Positions 10,289-17,733 of a stretch of DNA of 64,000 bases are shown here, in pieces. The stretch's first letter is position 1, and every line of letters begins with the position of its first letter. The notes under the pieces are model-generated. The model was not told the DNA's origin and ran no database searches. It saw only the letters and a program-made list of their open reading frames with translations. The stretch is from NCBI RefSeq assembly GCF_003966565.1, contig NZ_AP018718.1, positions 1,116,001 to 1,180,000 on the forward strand, given 5' to 3'. This DNA comes from Sulfuricystis multivorans (lineage in GTDB: Bacteria; Pseudomonadota; Gammaproteobacteria; Burkholderiales; Rhodocyclaceae). The position numbers and the translations under genes were made by a program.

Positions 10289-11659
10289 ATGGAGTCGATG
10301 TTCCCGATCGCGCTATTGCGCGCTGTCTTGGCATGCCTGCTCGCGCTCGCAGGCCTTGCCGCCCATGCCTATGAACCGGCCCAGCCAGGCAGTTTCGACG
10401 ACCCGCAATTCTGCGGTGCCTGCCATCAGCGCATCTACAAGGAGTTTTCGCAGTCGGTGATGGGCACCGATTTGCAAAACCCGATCGTCTACCAGTTCTA
10501 CACTGCCACCAACGCCAAGGGCGAAAAGGACGGAATGGGCTACCAAGGCGTTTTCCCGGGCCAGCCTGGCGATTGCGCGCAGTGCCATGTGCCCAAGTTG
10601 GCGCTCAAAGAGCACAAGGCGGGGCGGGCCGTGGATCTTGGTCAGGCCATACGCGACAAGGCCGATTTCGGCATCTCCTGCAGCTACTGTCACACGGTGC
10701 AGAATGTCAAGGTCGTCAAGGAAGGCGACCGTTACAAAACCGGGCCCATCCATACCGTCACGCTCGACGAGAGCGGGGCGATCCACGGTCCGCGCAAGGG
10801 TATCAAGGCGGCACCCTTCGAGATCAAGGTCAACCCGCAACTCAAGGCCGCCGAGTTCTGCTCGCAATGCCACCTCAACCAGGAAGAAGGCCACGCCAAG
10901 ACCCGCAACGAGGGTAAGGGGGTGCTGGCGATCTCCACTTATGAGGATTGGAAGAAACTCTACGATGCCGGCATCGTCAAGCAGACCTGTCAGGAATGCC
11001 ACATGCCGCTCCTTCCCGGCAAGCAGGAGATCGCCGTCGGCGCGCCGAAACGCTACGGCGCGCGCGCCCATACCTTCGTCGGCGCGCACGATCCGGCCAC
11101 GCTGCAAGGCTCGGTGAGCATGGATGTCGGCACCAAGATCGTCGGCGACGAACTGGTGGTGAATACCGTCGTCGAGAACATCGGCGCCGGCCACAGCATT
11201 CCCGGTTCCGGCCCGATCCGCGCCGTCTTGCTCAAACTCGACGTCTTCGATGCCGACGGCAAGCTGCTGAGCTATGTCGGCGACAAGAGCGGGCTGCTGC
11301 ACCCGCTCGCCGGCATGGGCAATCCGAAAACCGGCGAGCGCGGCCCGCAGGACTGGGGTGGCATGCCGGGCAAGTTCTACGGCAAGCCGCTGCAATCACC
11401 GCCCGACCCCAAGACCGGCCAGCCGCGTCTGGGCGTGGGTGGTTTTGCGGCCGAAAAAGTCGCTTTCGACACGACACTCAAGCCCTTCACCCCGGATCGC
11501 GGCGAATTCCGCTTCAAGCTGCCGCCGGGCAAGGGGCCGGTCAAGGTCGTCGCTCGCCTGGTCTATCGCTGGGCTCCCATCGGGCTAGCCAATGCCAAGG
11601 GCTGGAAAGTCGATGACCGTCTGATGAAGGTAGTCAGCCGCACCGTCGCTCGTTCCTGA
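10289..11659 (+). CDS. Pentaheme c-type cytochrome (cytochrome c554-like)
   Basis: A 456-residue exported protein with a signal peptide ending near AAHAYEP. Five CxxCH heme sites are visible: CGACH, CAQCH, CSYCH, CSQCH and CQECH. All lie in the first 240 residues; the C-terminal half (about 255-450) has none and looks beta-rich. The heme part resembles the cytochrome c554/c' (PF13435) group of periplasmic multiheme electron carriers and reductases. The preceding regulator is Crp/Fnr type, consistent with respiratory control. The catalytic role, if any, cannot be told from sequence. A GGAGG ribosome site precedes the ATG. Confidence 0.85.
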   Translation: MESMFPIALLRAVLACLLALAGLAAHAYEPAQPGSFDDPQFCGACHQRIYKEFSQSVMGTDLQNPIVYQFYTATNAKGEKDGMGYQGVFPGQPGDCAQCHVPKLALKEHKAGRAVDLGQAIRDKADFGISCSYCHTVQNVKVVKEGDRYKTGPIHTVTLDESGAIHGPRKGIKAAPFEIKVNPQLKAAEFCSQCHLNQEEGHAKTRNEGKGVLAISTYEDWKKLYDAGIVKQTCQECHMPLLPGKQEIAVGAPKRYGARAHTFVGAHDPATLQGSVSMDVGTKIVGDELVVNTVVENIGAGHSIPGSGPIRAVLLKLDVFDADGKLLSYVGDKSGLLHPLAGMGNPKTGERGPQDWGGMPGKFYGKPLQSPPDPKTGQPRLGVGGFAAEKVAFDTTLKPFTPDRGEFRFKLPPGKGPVKVVARLVYRWAPIGLANAKGWKVDDRLMKVVSRTVARS

Positions 11660-11661
11660 GC

Positions 11662-11865
11662 GGACTTTTCATCGAAATCTTGATGAACCAGGGCCTGGCC
11701 CACATCAGCGGAGAGATCGACCTGTCCCACATGAGCTGACTGTGGCTCGGTGCCTTCGTCGGCGCCAACATGTTCCAGATGGGCTTCACCGATTTTTGCC
11801 CAGCGGCCTCGATCATGCGGGCGCTGGGCATGAAGGATGGCGGGAGCGGCTCCCGCCGCGCCTGA
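11662..11865 (+). pseudogene. Remnant of a DUF2892/YgaP-like membrane protein
   Basis: Directly after the cytochrome gene one frame reads GLFIEILMNQGLAHISG, meets an in-frame TGA at 11737-11739, and continues LWLGAFVGANMFQMGF then TDFCPAASIMRALGMK to a stop at 11863. The second part matches the characteristic C-terminus of DUF2892 proteins (LxxFVGANxFQ..FTxFCPxAxxxxxLG), which are often fused to or next to rhodaneses. No start and no N-terminal part are left, and the stop interrupts the frame, so this is a decayed fragment. Confidence 0.65.
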
Positions 11866-12050
11866 CGACAAAGAATCTGCCCGCCGCCTGGCAGGCAAGT
11901 TTTACGGCAGCCTGAGTTGGCAGGAGCTTGATGCCTTGTGGGAGACCGTGCGAACAACCGGCGGGCTGGTACGCCATCCTGGTCGGCGAAGCGCCACTGG
12001 CGTCGCCCGTGGATGTCGTCGGCATCCGGCTGGTGGGTTACGTTTTCGGG
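11837..12050 (+). pseudogene. Frameshifted remnant of a small conserved protein with a permease-like tail
   Basis: An ATG at 11837 opens a frame reading ARRLAGKFYGSLSWQELDALW up to about 11945. The coherent continuation (EQPAGWYAILVGEAPLASP) is in another frame, so a one-base shift occurred near 11948-11956. The 3' part (12021-12050) matches 25 of 30 bases of the 3' end of the ArsP-like permease gene (7861-7890). The stretch therefore looks like joined gene debris and ends exactly at a dispersed-element copy. Confidence 0.55.
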
Positions 12051-12074
12051 CCGTCTTGCCAGCGCCGAGTTTCG
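12050..12074 (+). repeat. Dispersed intercistronic element, copy b
   Basis: GCCGTCTTGCCAGCGCCGAG then TTTCG, 9 nt before the stop codon of the minus-strand ribbon-helix-helix gene. It is the TT/G variant also seen at 31376 and 39106. Confidence 0.72.
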
Positions 12075-12082
12075 AGGGCAAA

Positions 12083-12427
12083 TCAGGCCGCCAGCGTATC
12101 GACATCCACCTCGCGCGTTGGCGCCTCGCCACTGGCGTAGATGTTCAGATATTTGAGGCAGATCACGCGCAGGCAGGACGAGAGGTTCTTGTCGTTGGCG
12201 ACCAGGCAGCCGTCGAGCACGCGTTCGATCAGCCGCGGCACGGTGAGGCCGCAATCCTGCGCCATCGCCTCCAGCACGTTCCAGAACGCGCGCTCCAGCG
12301 CCACCGTGGTGCTATGGCCGTGCAGGCGGAAGCCACGCTTTTCCGGAATGAATTCGTTGATCTGCGCGGTCGTGCACGCGTTGAACATGTGGTCGAGAAA
12401 ATCGCGCGGCTCGTAATAGATGTCCAC
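12083..12427 (-). CDS. Ribbon-helix-helix domain protein, probable regulator
   Basis: A 114-residue protein resembling ribbon-helix-helix (PF13467-like) proteins: a basic beta-strand segment KRGFRLHGHSTTVALERAFW (about residues 29-48) is followed by helices VLEAMAQDCGLTVPRLIERV and a C-terminal helical region. A GTG start at 12427 is chosen because GGAGGAGGAGGAAAAA lies directly before it; upstream in-frame ATGs are antisense to the YeeE gene and lack a site. It is divergent from the sulfur operon, which suggests it regulates that operon. Confidence 0.75.
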   Translation of the reverse strand: MDIYYEPRDFLDHMFNACTTAQINEFIPEKRGFRLHGHSTTVALERAFWNVLEAMAQDCGLTVPRLIERVLDGCLVANDKNLSSCLRVICLKYLNIYASGEAPTREVDVDTLAA

Positions 12428-12479
12428 TTTTTCCTCCTCCTCCGGCTGCGACTGGATGTTGGCAATAGATACTACCTCA

Positions 12480-12495
12480 GGCAGAGTAAGCTGCC
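12480..12495. promoter_or_regulatory. Possible operator dyad between the RHH gene and the sulfur operon
   Basis: GGCAG-N6-CTGCC forms a short inverted repeat in the 106-nt divergent spacer, 39 nt before the yeeE-like ATG. Position makes it a candidate operator; there is no second copy in the window to support it. Confidence 0.3.
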
Positions 12496-12533
12496 GTAAG
12501 TTTCGTTCTACGACAAGATGAAGAGGAGGTGGC

Positions 12534-13028
12534 ATGGAATTTTTCAAGAAGACGCTCGATCCGATCATCGCGCTCGCGGCGATCGCGGTGCTCGACATCT
12601 TCATGTTCCTGATCATGGGCGCATGGACCGTCGGCGGCGGCGAGACGATGATGACGGGGCTGATCGCCAAGGGCATGATCGGCGACGAGCTGGAACGCCT
12701 GCCCTTCTGGAGCATCGTCTTTCCGGTGCATGGCGACTACTGGAAGATTTACATCAGCCTCGGCATGCTGTTCGGTGCCTTCGTCGGCGCGGTGCTTTCG
12801 AAGGAGTTCTACTGGCGCGTGCCGCGGCACCTGTCCGAGTGGGTGCTGATCACGCTGGGCGGCCTCTTGATGGGCTTCGGTATTCGCCTTGCCTACATCT
12901 GCAACGTGTCCACCTTCTTCGGCCTGATGCCGGAGATGAACATGGGAGGGTACCTGGCCATGTCCGGCATCCTCGCCGGTGCATGGGTTGGTTCGCTGAT
13001 CTACAAAAAACTGCTGGAGGCCGAATGA
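12534..13028 (+). CDS. YeeE/YedE-family sulfur transporter, first half
   Basis: A 164-residue inner-membrane protein with four to five predicted helices, covering the N-terminal half of a YeeE/YedE (thiosulfate/sulfur uptake) protein. A Cys in IRLAYICNVSTFFG corresponds to the conserved pore-lining Cys region. A strong AAGAGGAGGTGGC ribosome site precedes the ATG. The second half follows with an ATGA overlap, so the two probably assemble as one transporter. The TusA gene just downstream is the usual cytoplasmic sulfur acceptor partner of YeeE. Confidence 0.86.
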   Translation: MEFFKKTLDPIIALAAIAVLDIFMFLIMGAWTVGGGETMMTGLIAKGMIGDELERLPFWSIVFPVHGDYWKIYISLGMLFGAFVGAVLSKEFYWRVPRHLSEWVLITLGGLLMGFGIRLAYICNVSTFFGLMPEMNMGGYLAMSGILAGAWVGSLIYKKLLEAE

Positions 13029-13732
13029 TGAGCCCTGTCGCCGAATGTTTCGTCGCGTTCATTTTCGGCTCGGTGGCCGGTCTCCTGATGCAGCGCTCGC
13101 GATTTTGTAACACCGCCGCGTTGCGCGACGCGATCATGTTCAAAACCTACCGCAATACCAAGGCCATGCTGGTGGCGATGATGATCCTCACCATCGGCTT
13201 CACTGGCTTCATGTCGCTCGGCGCGGGGCATCCGCTGCAGTTCGACGTGGGCCTCAATACCTTCGCCGGTCTGTTCCTGTTCGGCATCGGGATGGTGTTC
13301 GCCGGCGCCTGCACGGTGTCGACCTGGGTGAAGACCGGTGAGGGCAATCTGGGCGCGCTGTGGGCGCTGCTGTTCACCTTCGTCGGCATGTTCCTGTTCT
13401 CGCTCGTCTGGTCGGCGAGTTGGTGGCCGCCGGCACCGCAGACCATGACCGGGCAGATCAACGCGCCGGCGTTGCAACTGGGCTTCGCCAACGCCCAGAC
13501 ACTGGGCCAGAAGTTCGGTGTGCCGGCGATCGTCTTCGGTCTGGTGCAAACCGTGGTGCTGTTCGGACTGTATCGCGCGATTCTGAAGCGCGAGCACGCG
13601 CAGCGCCTCGAGCACGAAAGGCACGAGCTGGAGCATGCCCGGAAAAAAGCCGAGAAGGCGGCGCGCAAGGCCGCCCGTGAAACCGCAGCGAAAACCACCA
13701 CGGCGGCAACCGAGCCCGCCACGATCAACTGA
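13025..13732 (+). CDS. YeeE/YedE-family sulfur transporter, second half
   Basis: A 235-residue membrane protein. It has RSRFCNTAALRD near the N-terminus and GMVFAGACTVSTWVKTGEG, the conserved YeeE Cys motifs that relay thiosulfate through the membrane. A charged Lys/Arg/Ala-rich coiled tail follows (about residues 190-235). The start overlaps the upstream stop (ATGA). Together with the previous gene it makes a split transporter; the basic cytoplasmic tail may dock the sulfur carrier, which is a guess. Confidence 0.88.
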   Translation: MMSPVAECFVAFIFGSVAGLLMQRSRFCNTAALRDAIMFKTYRNTKAMLVAMMILTIGFTGFMSLGAGHPLQFDVGLNTFAGLFLFGIGMVFAGACTVSTWVKTGEGNLGALWALLFTFVGMFLFSLVWSASWWPPAPQTMTGQINAPALQLGFANAQTLGQKFGVPAIVFGLVQTVVLFGLYRAILKREHAQRLEHERHELEHARKKAEKAARKAARETAAKTTTAATEPATIN

Positions 13733-13744
13733 GGAGGGGATGTA

Positions 13745-14050
13745 ATGGGCCTGTTTGGAACCAAGAAGAAAACCGAGGAAACGACAAGTGGCGGCACGGC
13801 CAGACTCTCGGATGGAACGGAGATCAGGATCGCGCGCCAGGTCGATTGCCTGGGCGTTTCCTGTCCACGCCCGCAACTGATGACCAAGAAGGCGATCAAT
13901 GAAATCGCCGTCGGCGAAGTGATCGAGGTGCTGGCCGACAATCCCTCGTCGGTCGAGGCGCTGCCCCCGATGTGCGACGAGCTCGATGCCACGCATCTGG
14001 AAACCATCAAGGCGCCCAACTGCTGGCGCATCTACATCCGCAAGGACTGA
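13745..14050 (+). CDS. TusA-family sulfur carrier
   Basis: A 101-residue TusA-like protein. The sulfur-carrying Cys lies in the CPxP motif of DCLGVSCPRPQL (Cys40, with another Cys at 35). A Lys-rich N-terminal extension of about 25 residues precedes the domain, beyond the usual 80 residues. TusA accepts a persulfide from a rhodanese or transporter and passes it on. Position right after the YeeE pair fits a route from imported sulfur to DsrE-like acceptors encoded downstream. Confidence 0.9.
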   Translation: MGLFGTKKKTEETTSGGTARLSDGTEIRIARQVDCLGVSCPRPQLMTKKAINEIAVGEVIEVLADNPSSVEALPPMCDELDATHLETIKAPNCWRIYIRKD

Positions 14051-14055
14051 AGACC

Positions 14056-14265
14056 ATGTGGCAACGACTGCTGCTGCGCTTTCTCGTCGCATGCTCCGCC
14101 GTGGTGAGCATCGGCGGCATTCTCTGGATGACTTTCGCGCCGCCGCCGGGCATGAAGGCGACCAAGGAAGGGGTGCCGTATTTCACGCCACCGGTCATCC
14201 ACCCGGTCAGCGGCGAGGCGATCCCGGTGGAGACGCTGGTGCGCCATTTCAAGGGAGAGAAATGA
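14056..14265 (+). CDS. Small single-helix membrane protein of the sulfur operon
   Basis: A 69-residue protein with one N-terminal membrane helix (about residues 5-27) and a polar tail rich in Pro (FAPPPGMKATKEG, YFTPPVIHPVSGE). I do not recognise a family. It starts 5 nt after tusA and its stop overlaps the next tiny gene (ATGATG), so it is within the operon and probably translated. It could be an accessory subunit of the transporter. Confidence 0.65.
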   Translation: MWQRLLLRFLVACSAVVSIGGILWMTFAPPPGMKATKEGVPYFTPPVIHPVSGEAIPVETLVRHFKGEK

Positions 14266-14351
14266 TGGATGCACAAACGCTTTGGCATGCCGGCCTGTTC
14301 TGTCTGGCGATGGGCATGATGTACCTCGCCTTCTTCAGCGATTCGCTGTGA
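14262..14351 (+). CDS. 29-residue membrane microprotein
   Basis: A tiny frame, MMDAQTLWHAGLFCLAMGMM... to the stop at 14349, almost entirely one hydrophobic helix. It is preceded by AAGGGAGAGA and overlaps the upstream stop (ATGA); the next gene follows after 10 nt. Its position between tightly spaced genes and its clean helix argue that it is a real microprotein, but homologues were not checked. Confidence 0.5.
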   Translation: MMDAQTLWHAGLFCLAMGMMYLAFFSDSL

Positions 14352-14361
14352 GGAGTCGGAG

Positions 14362-14637
14362 ATGCTCAATCGCACCGGTGTGATCTTCTGTTCCGTCAGC
14401 CTCGTGACGGCAGCCGTGGTCTGCATCGGCGGGTTTCGGCTCGCCGCCCTGCCCAAGGCCACCATCGAGGCCGCGCAAGTGCCCGTGCCGCCCGAATCCC
14501 TGCCGGAACTCGATCTGCCCGGCTTCGGCAAGGTCTCGGCACTCGACCTGATCGGTTATTACATCGACAACCCGCCGGCACCGGTCAATGCCGGCGGCGG
14601 CGCGGCGGCGGCGCCGAAGCGCTTTGGCGGCTGCTGA
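14362..14637 (+). CDS. Small membrane-anchored protein with C-terminal Cys
   Basis: A 91-residue protein with one membrane helix (about residues 5-27, including VIFCSVSLVTAAVVCIGG), a Pro-rich middle and a flexible Gly/Ala-rich tail ending PKRFGGC. A terminal Gly-Gly-Cys on a flexible arm would suit a thiol or persulfide swinging arm, but this is only a structural impression. It lies between the microprotein and the rhodanese-like gene with 2-10 nt gaps. No known family recognised. Confidence 0.65.
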   Translation: MLNRTGVIFCSVSLVTAAVVCIGGFRLAALPKATIEAAQVPVPPESLPELDLPGFGKVSALDLIGYYIDNPPAPVNAGGGAAAAPKRFGGC

Positions 14638-14639
14638 CG

Positions 14640-15233
14640 ATGCGCGCTTTCCTTGTCGCCCTCGCATGCGCTGCCCTGCCGGCCTTCGCCGCGACCGACT
14701 TCGGCCGAGTGACAAAAGTCGGCACTGGCGAGACGGCGATTGACACGCGTCCGCTCGCACAATGCCGGGCGGCCTCGCTACCCGGCGCGCGCTGTCTGCC
14801 GCCGAGCGAATTCATCGGCGAACGCGGGCAGTTGCCGAGCGAGCGCGATCTGCTCTGGCTGCTTGGCACAGTGGGCCTCGACGGCAGCGAGCGCGTCGTC
14901 GTCGCCGGTGATACGGCCAGCGCGCGCGAGTTCGTCGCCGGACTACTGTATCTGGCCGGCCAGAAGGACGTGCGCGTCCTCGATGCGCCGCTCACGCCGC
15001 TTCTCAAGGTACGCGGCGACGCTGCTTTGGGGCAGGAACGCTCGCTGATCCGTTCCACAGTGTTCACCGCGCCGATGCGCGATGCGCTGTGGATCGTCGA
15101 CCGGCGCGAAGCCGGCGCCGATGCCATCGTCGCGCGCGACGCCTACACGGCGATCCGCCGTTTTGCCCGCCGCCTGCTCGACACGGGGGAGGCCGTGCGC
15201 GTCGGCTGGGCGCTTGCCGAGGAAAGAAGATGA
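14640..15233 (+). CDS. Exported rhodanese-like protein lacking the catalytic Cys
   Basis: A 197-residue protein with a signal peptide (cleavage near AFAATDF). A rhodanese-type fold is suggested by AIDTRPLAQCR (the domain's first strand, where D-x-R is typical), LPGARCLPPSEF and GLDGSERVVVAGD. The active-site loop position reads VVVAGDTASARE, with no Cys. It therefore may be a binding or scaffold domain for sulfur compounds, not a sulfurtransferase. The stop overlaps the next start (ATGA). Confidence 0.6.
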   Translation: MRAFLVALACAALPAFAATDFGRVTKVGTGETAIDTRPLAQCRAASLPGARCLPPSEFIGERGQLPSERDLLWLLGTVGLDGSERVVVAGDTASAREFVAGLLYLAGQKDVRVLDAPLTPLLKVRGDAALGQERSLIRSTVFTAPMRDALWIVDRREAGADAIVARDAYTAIRRFARRLLDTGEAVRVGWALAEERR

Positions 15234-15517
15234 ACCTCCTATTTCATGTCACTACCGCCCAAAGCGGCGCGCTGCTCGTGCCGCTCGTCTTGGCGGCGCG
15301 GCGTGCGAACGCCAGTTTCGCCGCCTTCTTCACCCATGAGGGTGTGAAGACGCTGCAGAACGCCAATCTCGTCGCCGCGCTCGCCGGCAGCCGCGCGGTG
15401 GTCTGCGAGGAATCCTGGCACCGCTTCTGCCCTGGCCTGGCCTGCCCGGTGGAAAACGGCAGCCAGACGATCAACAGCGCGCTGATGGCCGAAGCGGAAA
15501 GGGTGGTGAGCCTGTGA
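15230..15517 (+). CDS. DsrE-like protein 1
   Basis: A 95-residue protein starting MNLLFHVTT, a first beta strand typical of DsrE/DsrF/TusD-type proteins, with cysteines in VVCEESWHRFCPGLACPVEN. Family members are cytoplasmic sulfur-relay subunits that often form heteromultimers. It overlaps both neighbours by 4 nt. Together with DsrE-like protein 2 and TusA it probably handles persulfide sulfur entering through the YeeE transporter. Confidence 0.7.
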   Translation: MNLLFHVTTAQSGALLVPLVLAARRANASFAAFFTHEGVKTLQNANLVAALAGSRAVVCEESWHRFCPGLACPVENGSQTINSALMAEAERVVSL

Positions 15518-15792
15518 GCGAGAAAAACATCCTGGTATTGGCGCGGCGCGATCATGCCGAGGCAATGCGTGTCGCGGCGGGGCTGACCATCTTCGGCCAC
15601 CATGTCGATCTCGTCTTCATGGATCGCCCGGTCGAGGAGTCGGCCGAAAACGCCGCCAACGTCGAGCTGCTGGAAATGTGCGACATCGCGCCGCAGACCA
15701 CCGTCGCCGCCTTGGCCGACGACCTGCCGCTGCTCGACGCTGCAGCGCTGGCCGGTGCCATCCAGGCCGCCGACATCACCCTGTCGCTGTAA
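15514..15792 (+). CDS. DsrE-like protein 2
   Basis: A 92-residue protein with a GTG start overlapping the upstream stop (GTGA). The pattern KNILVLARRDHAEAMRVAAG, FGHHVDLVFMD and the C-terminal ADITLSL strand resemble the DsrE fold. A single Cys occurs in ELLEMCDIAPQTT. It likely pairs with the preceding gene product. The exact subfamily (DsrE, DsrF or TusB type) cannot be assigned by eye. Confidence 0.65.
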   Translation: MSEKNILVLARRDHAEAMRVAAGLTIFGHHVDLVFMDRPVEESAENAANVELLEMCDIAPQTTVAALADDLPLLDAAALAGAIQAADITLSL

Positions 15793-15813
15793 GCGTTTTT
15801 TTCCGAGCACAGC

Positions 15814-15999
15814 ATGACTATCATCGAACTCGACACCGGTCTGTTTCCCGATGCCCAGACCGTGAGTGCCGCCCTGCGGCAGATGGCCAGGACGAATACC
15901 GTCGAGACCATCGACCTTCGGCAGCGGGAACTGAGGGAAAGCGACTGGGACGAAGTGATGCAAAAACTCCTCGCCGCCGATCGCATCGTCTGTATCTGA
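15814..15999 (+). CDS. Small protein of the sulfur operon, possible DsrH-like
   Basis: A 61-residue protein, MTIIELDTGLFPDAQ to the C-terminal ADRIVCI. The penultimate Cys and strand-like end recall small sulfur-relay proteins of the DsrH/TusB type, but similarity is weak. It follows the two DsrE-like genes by 21 nt and precedes the tandem rhodanese by 25 nt. It is best treated as hypothetical. Confidence 0.5.
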   Translation: MTIIELDTGLFPDAQTVSAALRQMARTNTVETIDLRQRELRESDWDEVMQKLLAADRIVCI

Positions 16000-16024
16000 A
16001 ACACCACCTGATGGAGGAGACACG

Positions 16025-16957
16025 ATGAAAAACACATCCTTGCAACTGGGCCGTTCACTCTGGATGGCCTTCCTGTTCCTGTTCGGCCTCGCCGCTTCGG
16101 CGTTTGCTGCCGAACCCTTGGTCGACGTCGCCTGGCTCAAGGCGAATCTGGGCAAGCCCGGCATCGCCGTCGTCGACATCCAGCCGGCCGGCGACTTCCT
16201 GCGCGGCCACATTCCGGGCGCGGCGAATACCGATTTCGCCAAATCCGGCTGGCGCGAGGAGCGTGCCGACAAGGTGCCGGACATGCTGCCGGCCAAGTTC
16301 GACAAGCTCGCCGCGCACATCGGCAGCCTCGGCATCGACAACGACAGCCATGTGATCCTCGTCGCGCCCGGCTACTCCTATGCCGACATGGGTTGGGCCA
16401 CCCGCATCTACTGGACTTTCAAGACGCTCGGCCATGACAACGTGTCGATTCTCAACGGTGGCATGGCCGCCTGGATCAAGGACAAAGGGCCGCTGGAGAC
16501 CGGCGCGGCCAAGGTCGCCGCCAAGACCTTCACGCCGCACCCGCGCATGGACATGCTCGCCACGGTGGATGACGTCAAGGCGGCCATCGCTTCGAAGAAG
16601 GCCTTGCTCGTCGATAGCCGTCCCGAGGACCAGTTCGCCGGCATCAACCGCAATCCGAAAGCGACCGAAAACGGTACGCTGCCCGGCGCGAAGAACCTGC
16701 CCACCGGCTGGTTCACCGAAAACGGCGGCGGCCTGTTCCGCGACAAGGCCATCATCGAGAAGCTCTACAAGCATGCCGGCGTGCCCACCAGCGGCGAGCA
16801 GATCAACTTCTGCAACACCGGGCATCTCGCCTCGATCGGCTGGTTCGTTTCCAGCGAAATCGTCGGCAACAAGAAGGCCAAGCTCTACGACGGCTCGATG
16901 ACCGAATGGACGATCACGAAGGCCGGCCCGGTCGAACAGCACGTCAAGCTGCAATAA
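16025..16957 (+). CDS. Periplasmic tandem-domain rhodanese sulfurtransferase
   Basis: A 310-residue exported protein (signal peptide ending near AFAAEP) with two rhodanese domains. The first (about 30-150) has GHIPGAANTDF but a Cys-free loop VAPGYSYADMG. The second (about 175-300) carries the catalytic loop FCNTGHLAS. This inactive-active order is typical of SseA-type and thiosulfate sulfurtransferases. A GGAGGAGA site lies before the ATG. In the periplasm it could mobilise sulfane sulfur ahead of import by the YeeE pair. Confidence 0.88.
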   Translation: MKNTSLQLGRSLWMAFLFLFGLAASAFAAEPLVDVAWLKANLGKPGIAVVDIQPAGDFLRGHIPGAANTDFAKSGWREERADKVPDMLPAKFDKLAAHIGSLGIDNDSHVILVAPGYSYADMGWATRIYWTFKTLGHDNVSILNGGMAAWIKDKGPLETGAAKVAAKTFTPHPRMDMLATVDDVKAAIASKKALLVDSRPEDQFAGINRNPKATENGTLPGAKNLPTGWFTENGGGLFRDKAIIEKLYKHAGVPTSGEQINFCNTGHLASIGWFVSSEIVGNKKAKLYDGSMTEWTITKAGPVEQHVKLQ

Positions 16958-17562
16958 GAAGCGGACTGCTGGCGCTGCTGGCGGGCATGGCCCTCGCCTG
17001 CAGCGCGGCGGCAGAAGACCGTCTCTCATCGGCTCGGCGCCTCGGCGCCGAGCTGCTCATTTTGGACGGCGATGTGCGCGAGCTGATCGCGGGACGCGCC
17101 GGGGCTTTGGAGCGCGATGGCCTCGTCCTGCGACTGCAAGGGGCGCTATCTTCCCTGCCGCTGACGCTGCGGCGCGCAGGGGGAAACCCACAATCCGCCT
17201 CCGCCTTGCGCAGCCATCTGGAACGCAGGGATTGGCAAGCGTTCAAAGCGACGCTCGCCCCGCTGATCCGTCGTTATCCGTTTACCGCGCCTTTTCTGAC
17301 CCTGCCCGTGACGCCGCAACGGATCGCGGCGGGTAAGACGCTGCACAAGGAAACCTGCGCCGCCTGCCATGATGCCGATTGGGGCGACACATTGCTGCCG
17401 GCGAAAAACCTCGCGGCGTTGGCCGCACGACTGCCGCGCGCCGAGTTCGCCGCACGCCTGTGGCTCGGTGTGCGGGGGACGCGTGAGCACGCCTATGCCA
17501 ACCCGTTTTCCGACGAGGAACTGGCAAACCTGTTGGCCTATTACGAAAAAGCACGCCCGTAG
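16906..17562 (+). CDS. Exported monoheme c-type cytochrome
   Basis: A heme c protein with one CxxCH site, CAACH, in HKETCAACHDADWG; the Met ligand is uncertain, and MLPAKN-like residues are absent. Hydrophobic SGLLALLAGMALACSAAAED forms the signal peptide. The start is unclear: ATG 16906 (218 residues) overlaps the rhodanese by 52 nt; ATG 16987 would remove most of the signal peptide. The upstream start is kept so that the export signal is complete. As last gene of the sulfur operon it may pass electrons from sulfur oxidation. Confidence 0.75.
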   Translation: MDDHEGRPGRTARQAAIRSGLLALLAGMALACSAAAEDRLSSARRLGAELLILDGDVRELIAGRAGALERDGLVLRLQGALSSLPLTLRRAGGNPQSASALRSHLERRDWQAFKATLAPLIRRYPFTAPFLTLPVTPQRIAAGKTLHKETCAACHDADWGDTLLPAKNLAALAARLPRAEFAARLWLGVRGTREHAYANPFSDEELANLLAYYEKARP

Positions 17563-17580
17563 TGTGGAAAAATTTTGCGA

Positions 17581-17596
17581 CATGATTCGAATCATG
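17581..17596. promoter_or_regulatory. Fnr/Crp-type palindrome upstream of rhodanese copy 1
   Basis: CATGATTCGAATCATG is a perfect 16-bp palindrome containing TGAT-N4-ATCA, the core of Fnr/Dnr-type sites. It lies 138 nt before the rhodanese ATG at 17734, just after the cytochrome gene. A very similar site precedes the second rhodanese copy at 38086. Confidence 0.6.
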
Positions 17597-17733
17597 AGCG
17601 TCAAACCCGGTGCCATGTCATAGTTAGCGTGAAACGCCTTGACAGCCAACCTCAAGCACTCACGTGTCATTGATCGTGGGTTGCAAGAGATCGGCGATGC
17701 GGCGTTGGGCATCACCATTTGGAGGTTGTCTGT

